A stretch of 64,000 nt of DNA from Amphiura filiformis (taxonomy: Eukaryota; Echinodermata; Ophiuroidea; Amphilepidida; Amphiuridae): contig NC_092636.1 of the NCBI RefSeq assembly GCF_039555335.1, positions 2,413,464 to 2,477,463 on the forward strand, in the 5' to 3' direction. A program made the translations under genes and the position numbers. The stretch's first letter is position 1. Every line of letters starts with the position of its first letter. The notes under the pieces are model-generated. The model saw only the letters and a list, made by a program, of their open reading frames with translations. It searched no databases and was not told the DNA's origin. Positions 33,901 through 48,900 of the stretch are shown here, piece after piece.

Positions 33901-36900
33901 TTTTTATTACTTTGTAACTTTTCTCCTTCTGAGAGAAGATTTTGACACAAATTTGAAATATGTGGAAAACTGATCACCTACAGAACAGATATTAAATGAT
34001 GAATCCTTTTAACACATGCATTAACCTAATAGTTGAAGTAAATAGGTTAATTCCAGATCACCTTGGCCAAATTCTTAGACATTAGAACCAGGGTTGCTAT
34101 CTCTATTCTGACAAGGCAAAATCCTGATAAATGATATCTCTCTTAATCGTCTTTGCTTTGTGTGGCCATTTTATCATGATTTGTGAAGCATTAGAACAGA
34201 TTAGTTTTCAACTATATAGACATCACAATACATGTCAAGTTTCTGGAACCTTGATTTTCAAGTATTACTAATAATGACAAGCATTTAAATTGGAATCTAA
34301 ACATAAAAAAGCCAACAAAAAGCATATCAATTAGCTGTCCTCCTGTAACTATTCAAGGATTCCTAATAGTCCCGAGTATAAATTATGAGTATTTGCACTT
34401 GAATCTAACTAAAACTAAAACTAAAACAAGAAAGCATAACTATTAGCTGTCCTTCTGTAACTATAATCCCACGGAATTAATTTGAAAACAGAAGTCATAA
34501 TTAAGTACACACAACTGTCTTTTCTGTTTGTTTTACAATTGCAAATCGTACTTATTTATCATCAAATGTTGCGAAATAAGCAAAAACATGTTGTTATCAG
34601 TTTGGCGATACCCGTAATATGATAGTATAAGTTTCATAAATCAATAGGCCAGGATTAGTTGTCACAAATAAGGAAGGAGATCCATGATAATGGTATCTAT
34701 TTGTTTATTCTTCTTATTTAATGGATAAGCAAATTAATTAACTAGGTAAAAGGTATCGGAGACAAAAAATAAGCGTTATTGCCACATGGTTGCAATTTAA
34801 TGTCCAAACTTAATAATTGAATGTATTTTAGTGAGCCTCAAATAAACTCCCACATTTTGATTACATCCTCCCACAATTTTTTCCCACATGCTCAGCAAAC
34901 TGCTTGTTGTCATTGTGGGTTTAATGCAATTTTGCTGATGCAAATGAAGTGATATAGGCCTATACATTCAAACCTTTGTTACCCCAAGCTTTCTATAGTC
35001 TGTCCACATAGAAGTACAAAGTACATAGACCTCGGAAACTGGAGGTATGAGAATAATTATTTCAGTGCAATGCTTCTTTGGTGCGTGCATCAACTGCTGC
35101 GCAATTTGTGCGCCACACTCTTTACGCGTTGTGTCACACTCGAGTGTGACGCAAAGCATCGACCCCCGATTTGGTGTGGACAGACTGTAAGGCACCATAT
35201 TCAGTTCGGTCCTATCCTGCTATCGGTGCCCCAATAGGATCCAATGGCTCTTTCTGTCATACCCTATGTAAATGTTCATTATTGTGCTCAATACAATTTA
35301 TTACATTTCCAAGGTACGATAAAAGGAGCCATTGATAAGGTATCCAGGCACTGATAAAGCTATAGGACCAATCTAAACATGGTGTCTTAAGGTACCAGTT
35401 GGGGTTATTCCATTCTGGAGCTGTATGTACTCCATTCTGGTCCTCATGTGTGACAATTCAATATGGTAGTTTACACATAGGGCTATGGAGAGTCAACATG
35501 CTCCTTTTTATTATTCTATGATGCAAACTTACTTGTGAAGATGGTGATGAAGGTTTCTGACATCTTGGTTGTCAGCAGCGGCTCAGGTAGTTCTCTGAAA
35601 TACTGTTTGAGCATATCAGCGACATCGTAAGCCATCATGCCTTCATAGCTGATGTTATCTAAAAAAGAAAACACAGAAATAAGACTGATTGCTGCGAGAG
35701 TGTTATGACAGTGATCATGTTTCGTCATTGCCAAAAGAAAAATGTAGGAGCAGTAAGTACAGGCTAAGGAAGCATTGTTAACCAGTGATGATAAATTGTT
35801 CAGTTGAATGATGAAGCATAGACACATATGCAATTGTTGATATTTAAAACCTGATAACTGCGCAATGATAAAACAGAAAATGTATGGAGGGATAAATTGT
35901 TATGCAAGACCTGCTGTTCTTGAAATGAAATACAATGAAGATTTGTGGGTAAAAAAATTATGCAGATAAGTAGGCCTCTTGTGCATGTTGACTTTGAAAT
36001 AAGCAAAGCTTCAGTAAATAAATCAGCATTACAAAAGATATTATTTTACATGAGCATGAGACAAAACTCAATTTGTTACTTTTGTATAATGTTGCCAAAA
36101 TTTATAGGCCGTTTCAGAAATCAAAAAACAAACCCATAATAAATAACTATAAATTCAAGAAATGAGAACCAACTGACCAATTTTACAGTAAAATTTTAAA
36201 TTTTGATTTTAAATGTCAATTTGTAAAATTTTAAGCATATTTACCTGGATTGGCCTCATTCATCTTCTTCAGCTGTTGAATTCTTGACCTCACACCTGGT
36301 TTACGGAAGATGCCCACCGCATCATGAGCCGTCCTTCGCAAGTACCTCATAGCGTACATGATGGTCTGTGGTAGAGGGTGTCCTGTTCGCTGAAGGTTCT
36401 GCAGGAGAGGAACGCCAAACACTGTGCGATCTTTGAAATCTGGCGTCTTGTTGCGCTTCATGAATCTTGGCATCATCCTGCAAATTTGTACAAATTAAAA
36501 AGATTATTTTTTTGTCTATCCTTGAAATAAATATTGATTGTAGTTGATATTCCAAACAGAATTTCATTTCAATTATTTACAGGAATATCACAACTTATTC
36601 TCCTAAATAACTGATTGTTGCATCCTGTTTTTAAGGGTGTCAAAGCTGTCCTATACCTTTTGTACAGGGAAGGAGAGGAAAACAATTCTGAAACGGGGGT
36701 GGGGGAATCCTGAAATCAGGAAGAATCCTGAGAAATCACACACTACATCCTTATGCCCTCTTTCTTTTTTAAATGGCTTAAGGTAATACACAATTTTAAA
36801 GTGTTGCGATTTGGTAGTTCACAACATCTTGCGAATGGTAATGAGCTTTGGCAAATATTGCATTGCTCATTTCCTTATGAAAGCGTGTAGAAGAATTCAA

Positions 36901-39900
36901 ATATCACAGAAATAATTTTTAGGTCCTGTGGTTCTTGAGTTATGTTGTAAAGAGGGCTGAAACAACAACACTTTTGTAAAATGTACATAACTCATTAACA
37001 ATAATAAATTAAGCAAGTTTTCAAAATATATAATTTGTAGGATGAACTTTTGCAAAACATCAAGGTGTTATTTGTCAATAATTTATTGATCTAGAGAATG
37101 AAAATCGATTTTTTTGGTTGCTTCGACCAACAACACCTCGTCTACCCTTAAATTGTTCATTCAATAGTACAATAATTCATGGATGTACTAGTCTTTATTT
37201 TAGGGACAGAAAGGGCAAAATTGACTGAAAATAGACTGATTTAGCAGATTTGTTTTTTAGGGGAGGGGGGCAAGCGCCTCCACATGCTTGCCACTGATAT
37301 CAACACCAATAAACAACAAATAAAACATTGCATACCAACTCCATCCGCTGCGATGTGATGCCGAGTGCCTCTCCATCATTGCTGTTAGTTTGAGTAGTGA
37401 AAGTTTGCGTAGTATCATCAACTGGCTAACAGATAGACTGTTGATCTGAAACGGCCTGAAATGTAAATAATTACAAGAGCAATTCATAAGCTATAGTTGT
37501 TACTACAATCTCAAACATAGCATATGTTACACAGTCGATCCCAACATACAACGATTCACTACTGGATCGGACTGTAGAAATGTGGATTATATCCTGAAAA
37601 ACAACTCTATCAGAAATACATTTGAACAGACAGTCTGTGATTATAAGTATCCCAATCTACCCAATACCCAGTTCAATAATATATACAGCTATCTGACCTC
37701 ATGGGCTATTGGGTACACTGACTCATACCTTTGTACATAGTACAATGTCTAGTATGCATGTACTTTTTAAAACTTTGCTCTTGAAGTGAGGCTAAACGTG
37801 GGTAGCCATTGAGTGGGTGGGAGACACAAGAGAGTGTGAAATCATCACAGAGCAGTATTTTCTCCTAGGTATTGCAATGTCTTTCTTCAATCACAGTAAG
37901 AAGCTGATACTCCGCCTACATTAAAGTCGCCCATTTTCTCTTGTAAGTCTCGATGTCACGATTCCCCTCGTTATTTATTCAATTGTTGCGTGGGATAATA
38001 GAAGAAGACATATAAACCTTCATTTTTTATTCACAAGGTGACTTATCCTTGTTTGAATTCATCAGAATTTTATTGTCCGAACATCTCCAGACTTGATTAA
38101 CTTAGGTGCATTAAGTTGATATATGGGTGGACAGCACATTTAAGCTTCTTTCATCTTAACTCATCCTATGAAATGAGATAGTTACAACTTGCTGTGGGAT
38201 GTTGTAAAGCATGACCAACACCTACTTAACCTCATGAGAACTACCTGCCGATTGGCCAAAAAGAAGTTTTCATTATCAATTGGCCCAATCAGCAACATTG
38301 TAGGAATAATTTCACCACTCAAAATAATTGGGATGAATTATTTGCAAAGCTCCATTCTGATTGGTGATTATTAAGTGAAGATATCATGAAATTGACCAAT
38401 CAGAGGCAATGTTAGATTGGCAGGTAGTGCTCAGGGGTTAAAGGCAGATGACATGCCCTATTTTTTCAAACTCACACCATTTCACTCTTAAATATCAAAT
38501 ACTTTTCATTTTCAGTCGATAACATTATGGTGCAAATGGTTATGTCCTGTTGAACTTTTCATTTTTAGAATAGAGCTAAATATCATTGACACATTCTGCT
38601 AAAACCAGATGGAACTGCCATAGGCACCTACGCAAAAGGGTAGGCTACCTGCTTTTAACTTATCAATTGGATAGTTATCATATATCAAAGCAGTCCTTGC
38701 AATTCAAAATTAGGTGTAATCTGAATTCCTTTTTTCTGTGCTATTATATTAGCCCGGGGTCTTTCCCTGTTTAAAGGTATACGAGGATGTGCCACGATTT
38801 TGGGGTAGGCCTACCTTTTCAACGATTTTGGTATATCGATGGGTGGGTTTTCAGTGAAGACCAATGCACCCAACTGGGACAATTTGGCAAAAGTGCCCTT
38901 AAAAGCACCCAATTAGGGCAAATTTGGGTGATTTTTCTATGTTTTTTGTTGAAAATTGGTATACAGTCTGATGGGTAGCAAAAACAGGAAAAAGTAGGTA
39001 TAGAGAAAGTCAGCATCTGAAAATCTGTGTGGCACATCCCAGTACTAATTATTTTGAAGAACCCCCCTGGCTATTAGCTGCACTTTGGTACAAACCACCT
39101 GTTTCAATCTTTGTCACAAAGCAGGTAGAATACCTGAAACCACTAGAATGTAAATAATCATCAGTCACATGAAATTTTGAAGTTTCAAACTGGGTTATCA
39201 CAGCTGCTAGACTCCCTTACTTTTTTAGGCAAAATTTCTATTTAATTCCAGAAAATGTGTCAACTAAATGATTTTTTGTACAAACAATGATCAAAAGTAT
39301 TGCACTTTTCCCATTCCCGATCATTAACCATGCACAAAATCCCATTAGCTTGTTGAATGCGTGTTTAATAGACCTGAAATCTGCACGCAATAATAATCCT
39401 TTTTGAAATCAGGTAACAGACGAATTTATCGCTGAATTCCACATCCATCATACATGATCATTGAAAATTGGTTTTACCATTTGGGAGCAGGTTTATTTAC
39501 ATGATCAATTACATTTAAAGATTCTCATAGGACTAGTACTTGCCCAAAACTGTTATTTTTGTTCTTGAGCACTAAAAAAATGACATATTAAAAAAATATT
39601 ATACAAAAATGTTAACAAAATTGAATATTTTTCATGCTGTAATTGGCTATGGCCTACTTAAACAGCAAGCTGCTGCATCTTTCTCATTTTGTTTGAATGT
39701 GAATTGGAGCAAAACCCAGAGGCGATAACTTTGTAATTACAGATATATACATAACTCTCTGTGGCAGGGGATTTATTGGCAGCAATTGCTTGTGTCGATG
39801 TGAAGATTTGACAACATGTATTCACACGCACTTGAGATTTTTAATTGACGCACTGCAATGTAACAAATTGGTTATCCAATTTGTCAACTTTCAAGAGAGA

Positions 39901-42900
39901 AGGGAGACAGACAGACAGGGGGGAGAGAGAGAAAGAGATTGAGAAAGGAACCTGCTGAGTACAAGTGCGAGAGTGTGGGGGTGTGTGTGCAAAAGACAGG
40001 GAGAGAGAGAGAATTTCAAAATGCCAAGGTAGCCATATCTAAAATATATGTTTGTAGCTAAGAGCTAACACAGTTAGATACTGATCCAGTATTATACACA
40101 TGCTGATGACTGATATGATCAGTCTAACATTGCAAAAATATTGTTCACTGCATATACTGTAGATTAGTAAATCCCCACGCTACATAATGCGGTTTTATGT
40201 TTGAAAATCAAATAGTATGCATATTCTGGGGGAGTTTCCATTTCCTATACAGTAGCCCACATGTGGGAATTTCCCTTCCCTGTAACATCCAAGATGCCGC
40301 CATGGCATGAGGATGCTATTGAATTATTGGATGAATATTAAAACTGTTTTAGAGGAATAACCAACCGAAATATTTATGAAGTAATTGCATATCTGAGCTG
40401 ACAACTTGCAATACTGGGAGTGTAATGTCACTAAACTAGCGATATTGTGAGTTGCATGTAGAATGTGTTTTACCTGAATTTTCCAACTTTTGTGATGCGA
40501 TCAAGCAAAATGAGTCGGATGTCAGGAATATTGATTTTGAGATATAGCCAATACTAGTATTCAACTACCTGTATTTTATTGTTCTGAGCAACACTAAAAT
40601 GACCATATCTCTAGAACCGTAAGTCTTTCAGTCAAATTTAGCTCGGCAAATGGCTCATGCCAAATTCTGATTTTAATCGACATCGACATTAGCTTGATTG
40701 CATCATATTTGTGAGGATGGTTTGAATAGAACTGTATGATCACACATATATGAGATGAGTAAATGTTGCTAATATTAATTTTGAGTAATTGATAAAAATA
40801 TGAGATCCATTCTTATGTTCCACATTGTTTAATCACTCATAACTTTGTAATCAAAAGTCCAATTTTAATGGGGTTTGGAGACAATAAGTATTACTTTATA
40901 TGAATGACTGAATAACGTTCAAAAATCAAAACAGTGCTAACATTAGACTCGGTCGTCATGATAGTGGCGCATATGCCAAAGTTGATATGGACATATTGGT
41001 CTGACATTAAGTGTAGCCTCGACGTATATTCCCACACGTAGTTCCAAAGAGAGTAAGAATTGGGCATCTATCTTATCCTTTCATCTCCAATCTAGGTCAC
41101 ATTGAATAACACGGCAAATCCTACGCGTTTAAAAAAAAATGATGCCACTTTCTGATGATGTATCAAAGATTGAACAAAATGTTATGCCAAATAACAGGTG
41201 CAATACACATTACAAGTAAATCTTAACCCTAGCAAGTTATGGGAAGGAAAGCCCAGATGAAATGCTTAATGCCTATTTTCCGTTAATAATCGCATGAACC
41301 ATGCTACTGAGGGATGTGATATATTTCCTTCAACAACAAAACGGGGTAAATCATTTCCAAATGGGGCGTAGTTACAGCAGGTACATGTTGATTTGGGAAA
41401 CTTTTACTTCCAAATTTGACTTAATCGACACACCTTTTCCTGTATGCACTCACACTAGATATGAAGGGAACCAGTACGCTGACGACAGACACAGGATGGT
41501 ATGGTACAGGTCATATGGCGAACAAAATGCTGATTCTACAGACAATATTACCATCCTTACCAGCCTAAAACTGAATTTATACTACATCGCTCAGCAATAG
41601 CAATTGGTTTTTTAGCCAATGAGGTAGAGCACCTTTTGTTGCGTTGGGCAAATCGTGTTAAACCAATCGTTTGTCGCTCAGCGATGGAGTATAACTTCAG
41701 CCTAACTGAGACACGGGTCTAGTCCAGGTCTTATGAAATGTTCTGATGTGAAGCTCATATTGCCTGAACGACTGTGGATCTCTTGTTGCATTTTAAATAC
41801 TCAATGAGATCAGACTGCCCCACAAGCTGCTGTATCGGCAAGTAAATGCACAAAGAAGCTGCTTTATCAGACATTTTAAAGAAAATATTAATAAAAATTC
41901 TGATTTTGTTTGTGTGTGTTTGCTTCGAAGCATTTGTAGATGTGGTACTTAAGGACTTGTGCTGCCCCAATAAATTTTGAATATTCCTCGCCAATATTTT
42001 GTTAACAATACACTTGAGACATTAACCACACTTCAAGATGTGACTTTGCTCTCTTGTCTGTAATGGTCATCAACCCTGGAGCCAATGAGGCTTATGTAAG
42101 GGAAACTGACCCATGTTTTCATTCTGATTGCAGCATTCTGATTGCACTCAGGATTACATACAGGTGCTGCAGGTGCAGTGGACAATAATGATAATTATTG
42201 TAAAATATGAGTCGATTTCACTTAAAGAGCTGTAAATCGGTGTAATTTGTGTTAGAAATGTTAGGCGCCCCTCATTTCAATGATAGTATTTTGTGGACCC
42301 AGTCAGTAAGTATAATTTTAGCGGTATATATAATCAATTGCCCTCATCAGTTGTCACCCCAGGTGTTAAATACGCCTCCGCATTCATTGCAGGTGTATCA
42401 AAGTGTTGGAGTCACTGCGTGGACCAAGCCAACAGTGTTTTCTCTGTTGTTTCGTAAGGACTAACCTTGTGTCAGGCCCTGGAAAGATTCACCAAATGAA
42501 TCACAAGGAGCATTACGAGAGATTACATATCAAATCTTCTAAATATATAGATGATAAGAATCGATGAGGGACAGTACTATAAATGATCTCTTTCTTATGA
42601 ACAGGTGTTCCATATCAAATCTTCTAAATATGTAGATGGTAAGAGTCAATGAGGGATATTGCTAATGATCTCTTTCTTAAGAACAGGTGCTGGTTCTGAG
42701 TCAGGGCATATACCATGGTCAGGATAACATGGTTAATTAATAACCTATCACTTGACTTAGGCCTAATGCCTGCACTCAACTGTTCAAATTGTCCTAATAC
42801 TGACAATTTAGTGAGTTTTCTGACTTGACTCAAAAAATTGTTAGAAATGATTTTGACTCAACTCTGCTAATCCAGAAGTAGTCCTGGTGCTCCATGATGT

Positions 42901-45900
42901 GGATCTTTTCTAGAATGAGTATGTTATAATGAAAGACAGAGATAAAAAGACTAGTTTGCATCTGAAATTCTGACAACTAGACAGAAAATACCGTACTGCG
43001 CAAGTCGGCAACCAATCACAGTGCACCTTTGCCCTGACGTCAGACGTGATTTAGTCTTTTTATCTCTGTATTTCATTATAATGCTCCTATTTGGCCACTA
43101 GATGGAAACTAAATTGGAACACAGCACATCAGGACTCATCTCCACTCCCTTGGGTAATGCTGTGTATAAATGCAACTGTGTTTATGAATAACATAAAGTG
43201 ACCCAAAAGAGATAATGGAGGTAAGTCTTTGTTGCACTGAGCCCTTGATATGTGTAACAATGTGTCACTCACTTGAAAGCATTGGCCTATACTACTTACC
43301 ATTTCCAATCCACACACTAGCCATATTTCACCCTGGCTTGGCAGTGACAATGTGACATCAGTGCGCATATCATTGGGCGCATGTTCAAATCGCAAGGTAT
43401 TGTGAATGAGGCAACTATTTGGTTTGCACATCTATGCCATATCTTTAAATGTTTGCATGTGTACCAAATAGTTGCCTCAACACCATAACGTCATTGCCAA
43501 GCCAGACTGAAGCTTGCAGGCACATAGCAAAGGGGGTGAGCAATTATTACAGGAGCACATTTTAAAAATTGTGCACCCAACCATCTTGGCTATGCACTTG
43601 CAAAAATTCAAAATCTTTGGACTTAATTAGTTTGATATCCAAAGCAATACCATGTATTTACCTTGAGTTGAGACTTGGTCTGTGTGATTTCTGGAAACTA
43701 TGCCATCGTATTCTTGGTCTCCTACCACTGTAAAGAGATACAAAAAACACAAGAAATACCTGATTAACAAGACGTTTACAATAGATTTGAACTTAGTAAT
43801 TGAACAATGGGTTTGAGCAAATCTGGGCTTGTTTTTACAAGGGCAAGTGGGAAATTTAAGAACAGGAGTTAGGAAAGACCAAATATTGGTGTTGAAATAA
43901 AAGAAAAAGATTGGTGTTGACTTGCTCTAGCCTGCTTATGTAGGCTCTTTCGCATGCTTCTTACGTAGGAGTCAACATATTATGTCAGAGTTGCATGGGG
44001 TTAAGCCTACTCAAATCCAGATTTCTAGGCCAGGTGAATTGAGGTCTTCAGAAACAACTTTGTTTTTGTGTGTTCTTACTCACAAGATGGCAATTTCAAT
44101 GTTGTTACAAAATGTGTCAATTTATTGGCCTATTTCACTAGGGCTTAGATTTGCTTGTTTGGCGCAGCCTATCTCAAATTGGATTTCATGTAATATGAGA
44201 GAATAGGTGGGATATGGGACGAAGCTGTAAACATTTGGGTGTCGAGCAGCTGGCGTTATATTATGCTGTCTGCATCGTTGCATTTGGATGATCATTGTAA
44301 ACGGAGCGCAGCAATATTCATCTAATAATAGTAGTGGAAAATGATACGACATTTGGGCAATATCTCATTTTCTTTATGACACAATTTATTATCAACAGTT
44401 TCAGATAAGTTCCAACTTATAATTTTCCTTCTTTGTTTTAATCTAGTAGTATGATTTTGAATATCATAATATTTCAGTTCATATTGCAAATTTGAGAGGG
44501 ATCTAAGCTGCAACTGTTGTATTGAAGATGGACTTTCCCCAGGTCCACAAAATGAGTCACCATACATGATATGGGGGTGGGGTACAGGTGACCGTAGCAG
44601 GTGACCCTACTATATCCATGTCTATAGTCCCTAGAAGTACTAGCAGCAAAGGTCTGTACTTTAGCTGACATTTAATTTTCAGTCTGGGTAGCTCCTGGCT
44701 GTGGCATCATATTAGTTTCATTCGCACATGTTCAAAGCTTGTTCAAATTCAGCTCGGCTTCTGAGCGGAGTTCTCAATAAAGGTGTTATCTCTTATGCAT
44801 GACCCACCCTCAACCATAGATCATAAAACAGGCCAGAGAATGGGGCATGGGGTTAATCCCCTTTGTAGGATGAAGCATCAAATCATCACAAAATGTTAGG
44901 CACCAGAAACAAATTGGTTCGATCTTTGGATCGACCGTCGATGCTGCTTACGATGCTTGTTATTAATGAACTAACCACTAATTAATCAAAATTAATGCTA
45001 AATTTATAGTGGTCAATATCAATACAGGCAAATATTCATAAGCTATAGCAATTAGCAATAGTTAATTAACTGTTGTCATAAATAAAAGGACCGAATACAT
45101 CGATGTTCGATCGCCAAGATCGAACTATTTTTATTCCAATGCCTTAATAACGACTATTCGAAGAAAATTCAATCCAAAAAGGTTGCAAGTGCTTATCATC
45201 ATGTATGCACTTACGGCCTCCTTGCATTCAACAGATGCACTGAATATTTATCATTTAATCCATGCATTCTCAGCACAATCCTTAAACCAATTCCCAGATA
45301 AACTGAACTAAATACATAATAGATCCTGACCAATTACTTTCAGGAAAAACTAGGTTGGAACCTTCACCCATGTCATAATGGTTCACTTTTAAAGTCAAAA
45401 TCTTTCTTAATTGGGTCTTTGTCCTTGTACACTGGCCTAATTTGGCCTAAAATAAAACAAATGACCGCCCATCCATTAGTCGTGTTCACATTGTCGGACG
45501 TACGCCCAGCGGAACTTGGTCGGCGCAAGTTGCTAGGAGTAGCGGTAGGTGCTGCCAGGAGTAGGTGCAGTGTGAGCGATGGTCAGCATAAGTTCGCCAG
45601 GCGACGTCCGACGATTTACCTCTGACAAAAGTCAGGAGTAGCTTAGCTGGTAACTTCCGCCAGGCGTAAAGTTGCAATGTAAATGCAGATTACGCCTGGC
45701 ATCCTGAGTAAGATTTGACCTTTTGTTGGTCGGAATTTAAGAANNNNNNNNNNNNNNNNNNNNNNNNNNNNNNNNNNNNNNNNNNNNNNNNNNNNNNNNN
45801 NNNNNNNNNNNNNNNNNNNNNNNNNNNNNNNNNNNNNNNNNNNNNNNNNNNNNNNNNNNNNNNNNNNNNNNNNNNNNNNNNNNNNNNNNNNNNNNNNNNN

Positions 45901-48900
45901 NNNNNNNNNNNNNNNNNNNNNNNNNNNNNNNNNNNNNNNNNNNAACGATGGTCAGCATAAGTTCCGCCAGGCGTACGACCGACGATTTACTCCTGACAAA
46001 AGTCAGGAGTAGCGAGCTAACTTCCGCCAGGCGTAAGTGTAAACTTCCGCCAGGCGTCGGAAGTTGCAATGTAGGCTAACGTCATGATTACGCACTGGCA
46101 TTCCATTATTTTGGACGTAAGTTTGACCACTTTTTGTTGGTCTTTTTTGAACTAAGAACCAAAATTACATATCACCATGGTTGATAAAGGTCACAGAAAA
46201 AGGCCGGAATTGTTAAATGTAGTCCACATATTTCCCAAACCAGCCCTCCTTGGGGTAACCAATTATAGTTCAAGATAACAGAATACTTGGTAGGTTGAAC
46301 ATTGGCATTTGTGCTTGTGTCCCCACTGGAAACTAAGTGTACAAAATACAAAATAATACTGTTTGGGGATTTTGGCATAGGCCAGAAAATAGGCTGGGGT
46401 GGCTAAACATAACATTGACTTTCATTAGCCTAAAGGTCACAGAAAAACCGGGAGTAGGGAAGTGAATACTTGGTGGAATTTGTGGAATTTTGATCATTGT
46501 TAGAAAATAGTTGTGGAATTTTGATCATTGCCGGGTGTAACTCAAAATGTGAACACGACTATTGTTGCTTCTAGCCAGAGCACTGACCACTTCAGAACTT
46601 GATTTCGGCCAGGGACTTTGTGAAAGTACTTTTCTGGTGAAAGCAGGCATGTTCCATAAATGCAAGGTTGTCCAGGCATATCCCTGGTCCAGGTCAGTTA
46701 CCAGTTTTCCTCATATATTTGGCCCACAAACTTTTATCTCTCAGTTGGTGTATCTGGATTTTGATATTTTGACATTTTATGTATAAAGCTTTATAAAATT
46801 GAGGAGGATGGCAAAATAAGAAAAGTGTCATCAGTCTAGACATATCCAGAATGTTGTTCAAACACATAGGGTGATTCTAGGTTGATTTGGTCATTTTGAG
46901 GTTACAAAACAACTCCCTGACCCCCTCAAAGTGTTTGTCCACCAAGCTGTAAGCTTAACCCCTACAACAGGTGTATGAAGCAGGTCAGACATGGTGATGT
47001 TGAGGATAGAGAGAGAGAAAAACACCTCCCTACCAAAGTTCACTAACCTTAACAATGAACTTTTAAAATCCACTTCGTCATTAGGACTTTGTCTCATCAA
47101 GTTAAACAAAGCTCCTGGGGTAGGGGCTTGCATTTTATGTGTTGAACTTCTCCTATTCTAGACTCAAATTGCTCAAAATCGATACAATTTTGAATTTTCG
47201 TACCGCATATTGAGACAAAATATTTGAATTGTGCATCTTGAGGGAAATGCAGCAGATAACATTGACCTTAGCAAGGGTGTGAAGTACAGATGGCTGCCCA
47301 TAGAATCCCATGGTGTGTACTCATCTGCTGTTTGCTGATGGAAAGGGGTTTAACTTTAGGGTAAGCCTATAAGCTGAATTCTTGAATTCTTTCCCAAATG
47401 TACTATCTGTCTGAGGTTGCTGGAGCATCATATAGGCCTATATGACAACCCAGAAAGGAGCCATTTTTGTGATGAAATTGAATCAAGTTATAAAATTGTA
47501 AAAAAAAAAGTGACCATGTATGCAATTTTTAACTTGGGCACAAAATGATTACTTCTAGTAGAAAGTATAACCTAACACACAGGTAAACTGTTATTTTATG
47601 CTGTAGGGCCCACATTTCACACAAACAGGTAACACCCAGTTCCCTCCTGTACCCTAATCTTGTTCCAAGATGCTGTAGACCATGCATCCTATTGTAAGCA
47701 GACATAATTTCCATGCAATTAGTTACTTCATATTGTTCCCATTTTAACAATGCACCCACAAAATCAACAGTTAAAACTAAAGCCATTATTATCATAGTCA
47801 TACTATATTTATAATCATCACGCTCAATAAACGAACATCGTACGATCATCAGGCGATTCCCATAAACCCACCCATCCTTCCACTACTCGATTTCATGCTT
47901 TGACTAAATAAAGACTCCTATCATGATTGGTTTCATGGTCAAATTCTTCCCATCTTTACCTTTGCCAAACTTTTCACCTTTTCCACAGGATCCTAAACCA
48001 TTCCCATTGAATCATCTTCCGGCTCCCTCTGGCATACCCAGTTCCGGGTCAACCGTTCTCACTCTTGTATGCACAGGTTGTTTTCCTTTGTTTCTTCACG
48101 TTTCATTTACCACAGGGAATTGCATACCCTTGTCTTCTTTTGTTTTTAGTGTGTACATGTACAGAGGAATTGATCCATATGTATGTCACCATTGCGGTCA
48201 AGTCAGCTCAGCATTGTTTCAAGCATGTCTTTGATTTGTGAGGTTGCTAATAAATCAATCTCTTTGAAGGGTTATTCTATTAATAACTTTATAAATCATA
48301 CCATCAAATCTCCTATAAAGCTTCTATTACACCAATTACAGTTTCAAGGATTAGATCATCAATTAGTACACTTTGCATAGAAACAATAGATCTATTCAAA
48401 GTATCCTGTCCAATTTATGCCTACTTCAGTCACGGGTCAGTTGCCGTATGGGCAGTCTAAGCTTGGTTGAATCATGATGACATCAACATGTTAGAACACA
48501 GATAATTCTCAAGAACACACCCATTGATTCCGATATCAACCATCATGTTCCAATTAAAAAGCAAGCTAATAACATCGCCATCTGATGCCATTTATAGAAT
48601 AACCAACAAACCAATCTGCGGAACTGCAGGTAATTTTTTTCTTCAACGGTAACTACTTCCTTCCACGATTAGGTGGTTATGATAACAGTTCCTTATTGTA
48701 TGATAGACAGACAAGCCCATGTCAGTGATCAGTCCACACACCCAGGTGATGGATAGACAGACTAGCCCATGTCAGTGATCAGTCACACACCCAGGTGATG
48801 GGTAGGGTAAACAGACGGTGCACCCCGGTAATGAAAATGAGGGAAAATGCTTCCAATTTATCTCCAGTCACAAGTGATATTTTGATTTTTTTTATGACTT

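Noticed and set aside
45715-46069. ORFs spanning the N gap
   Set aside because: Most of their length is unknown bases, so the translation is meaningless.
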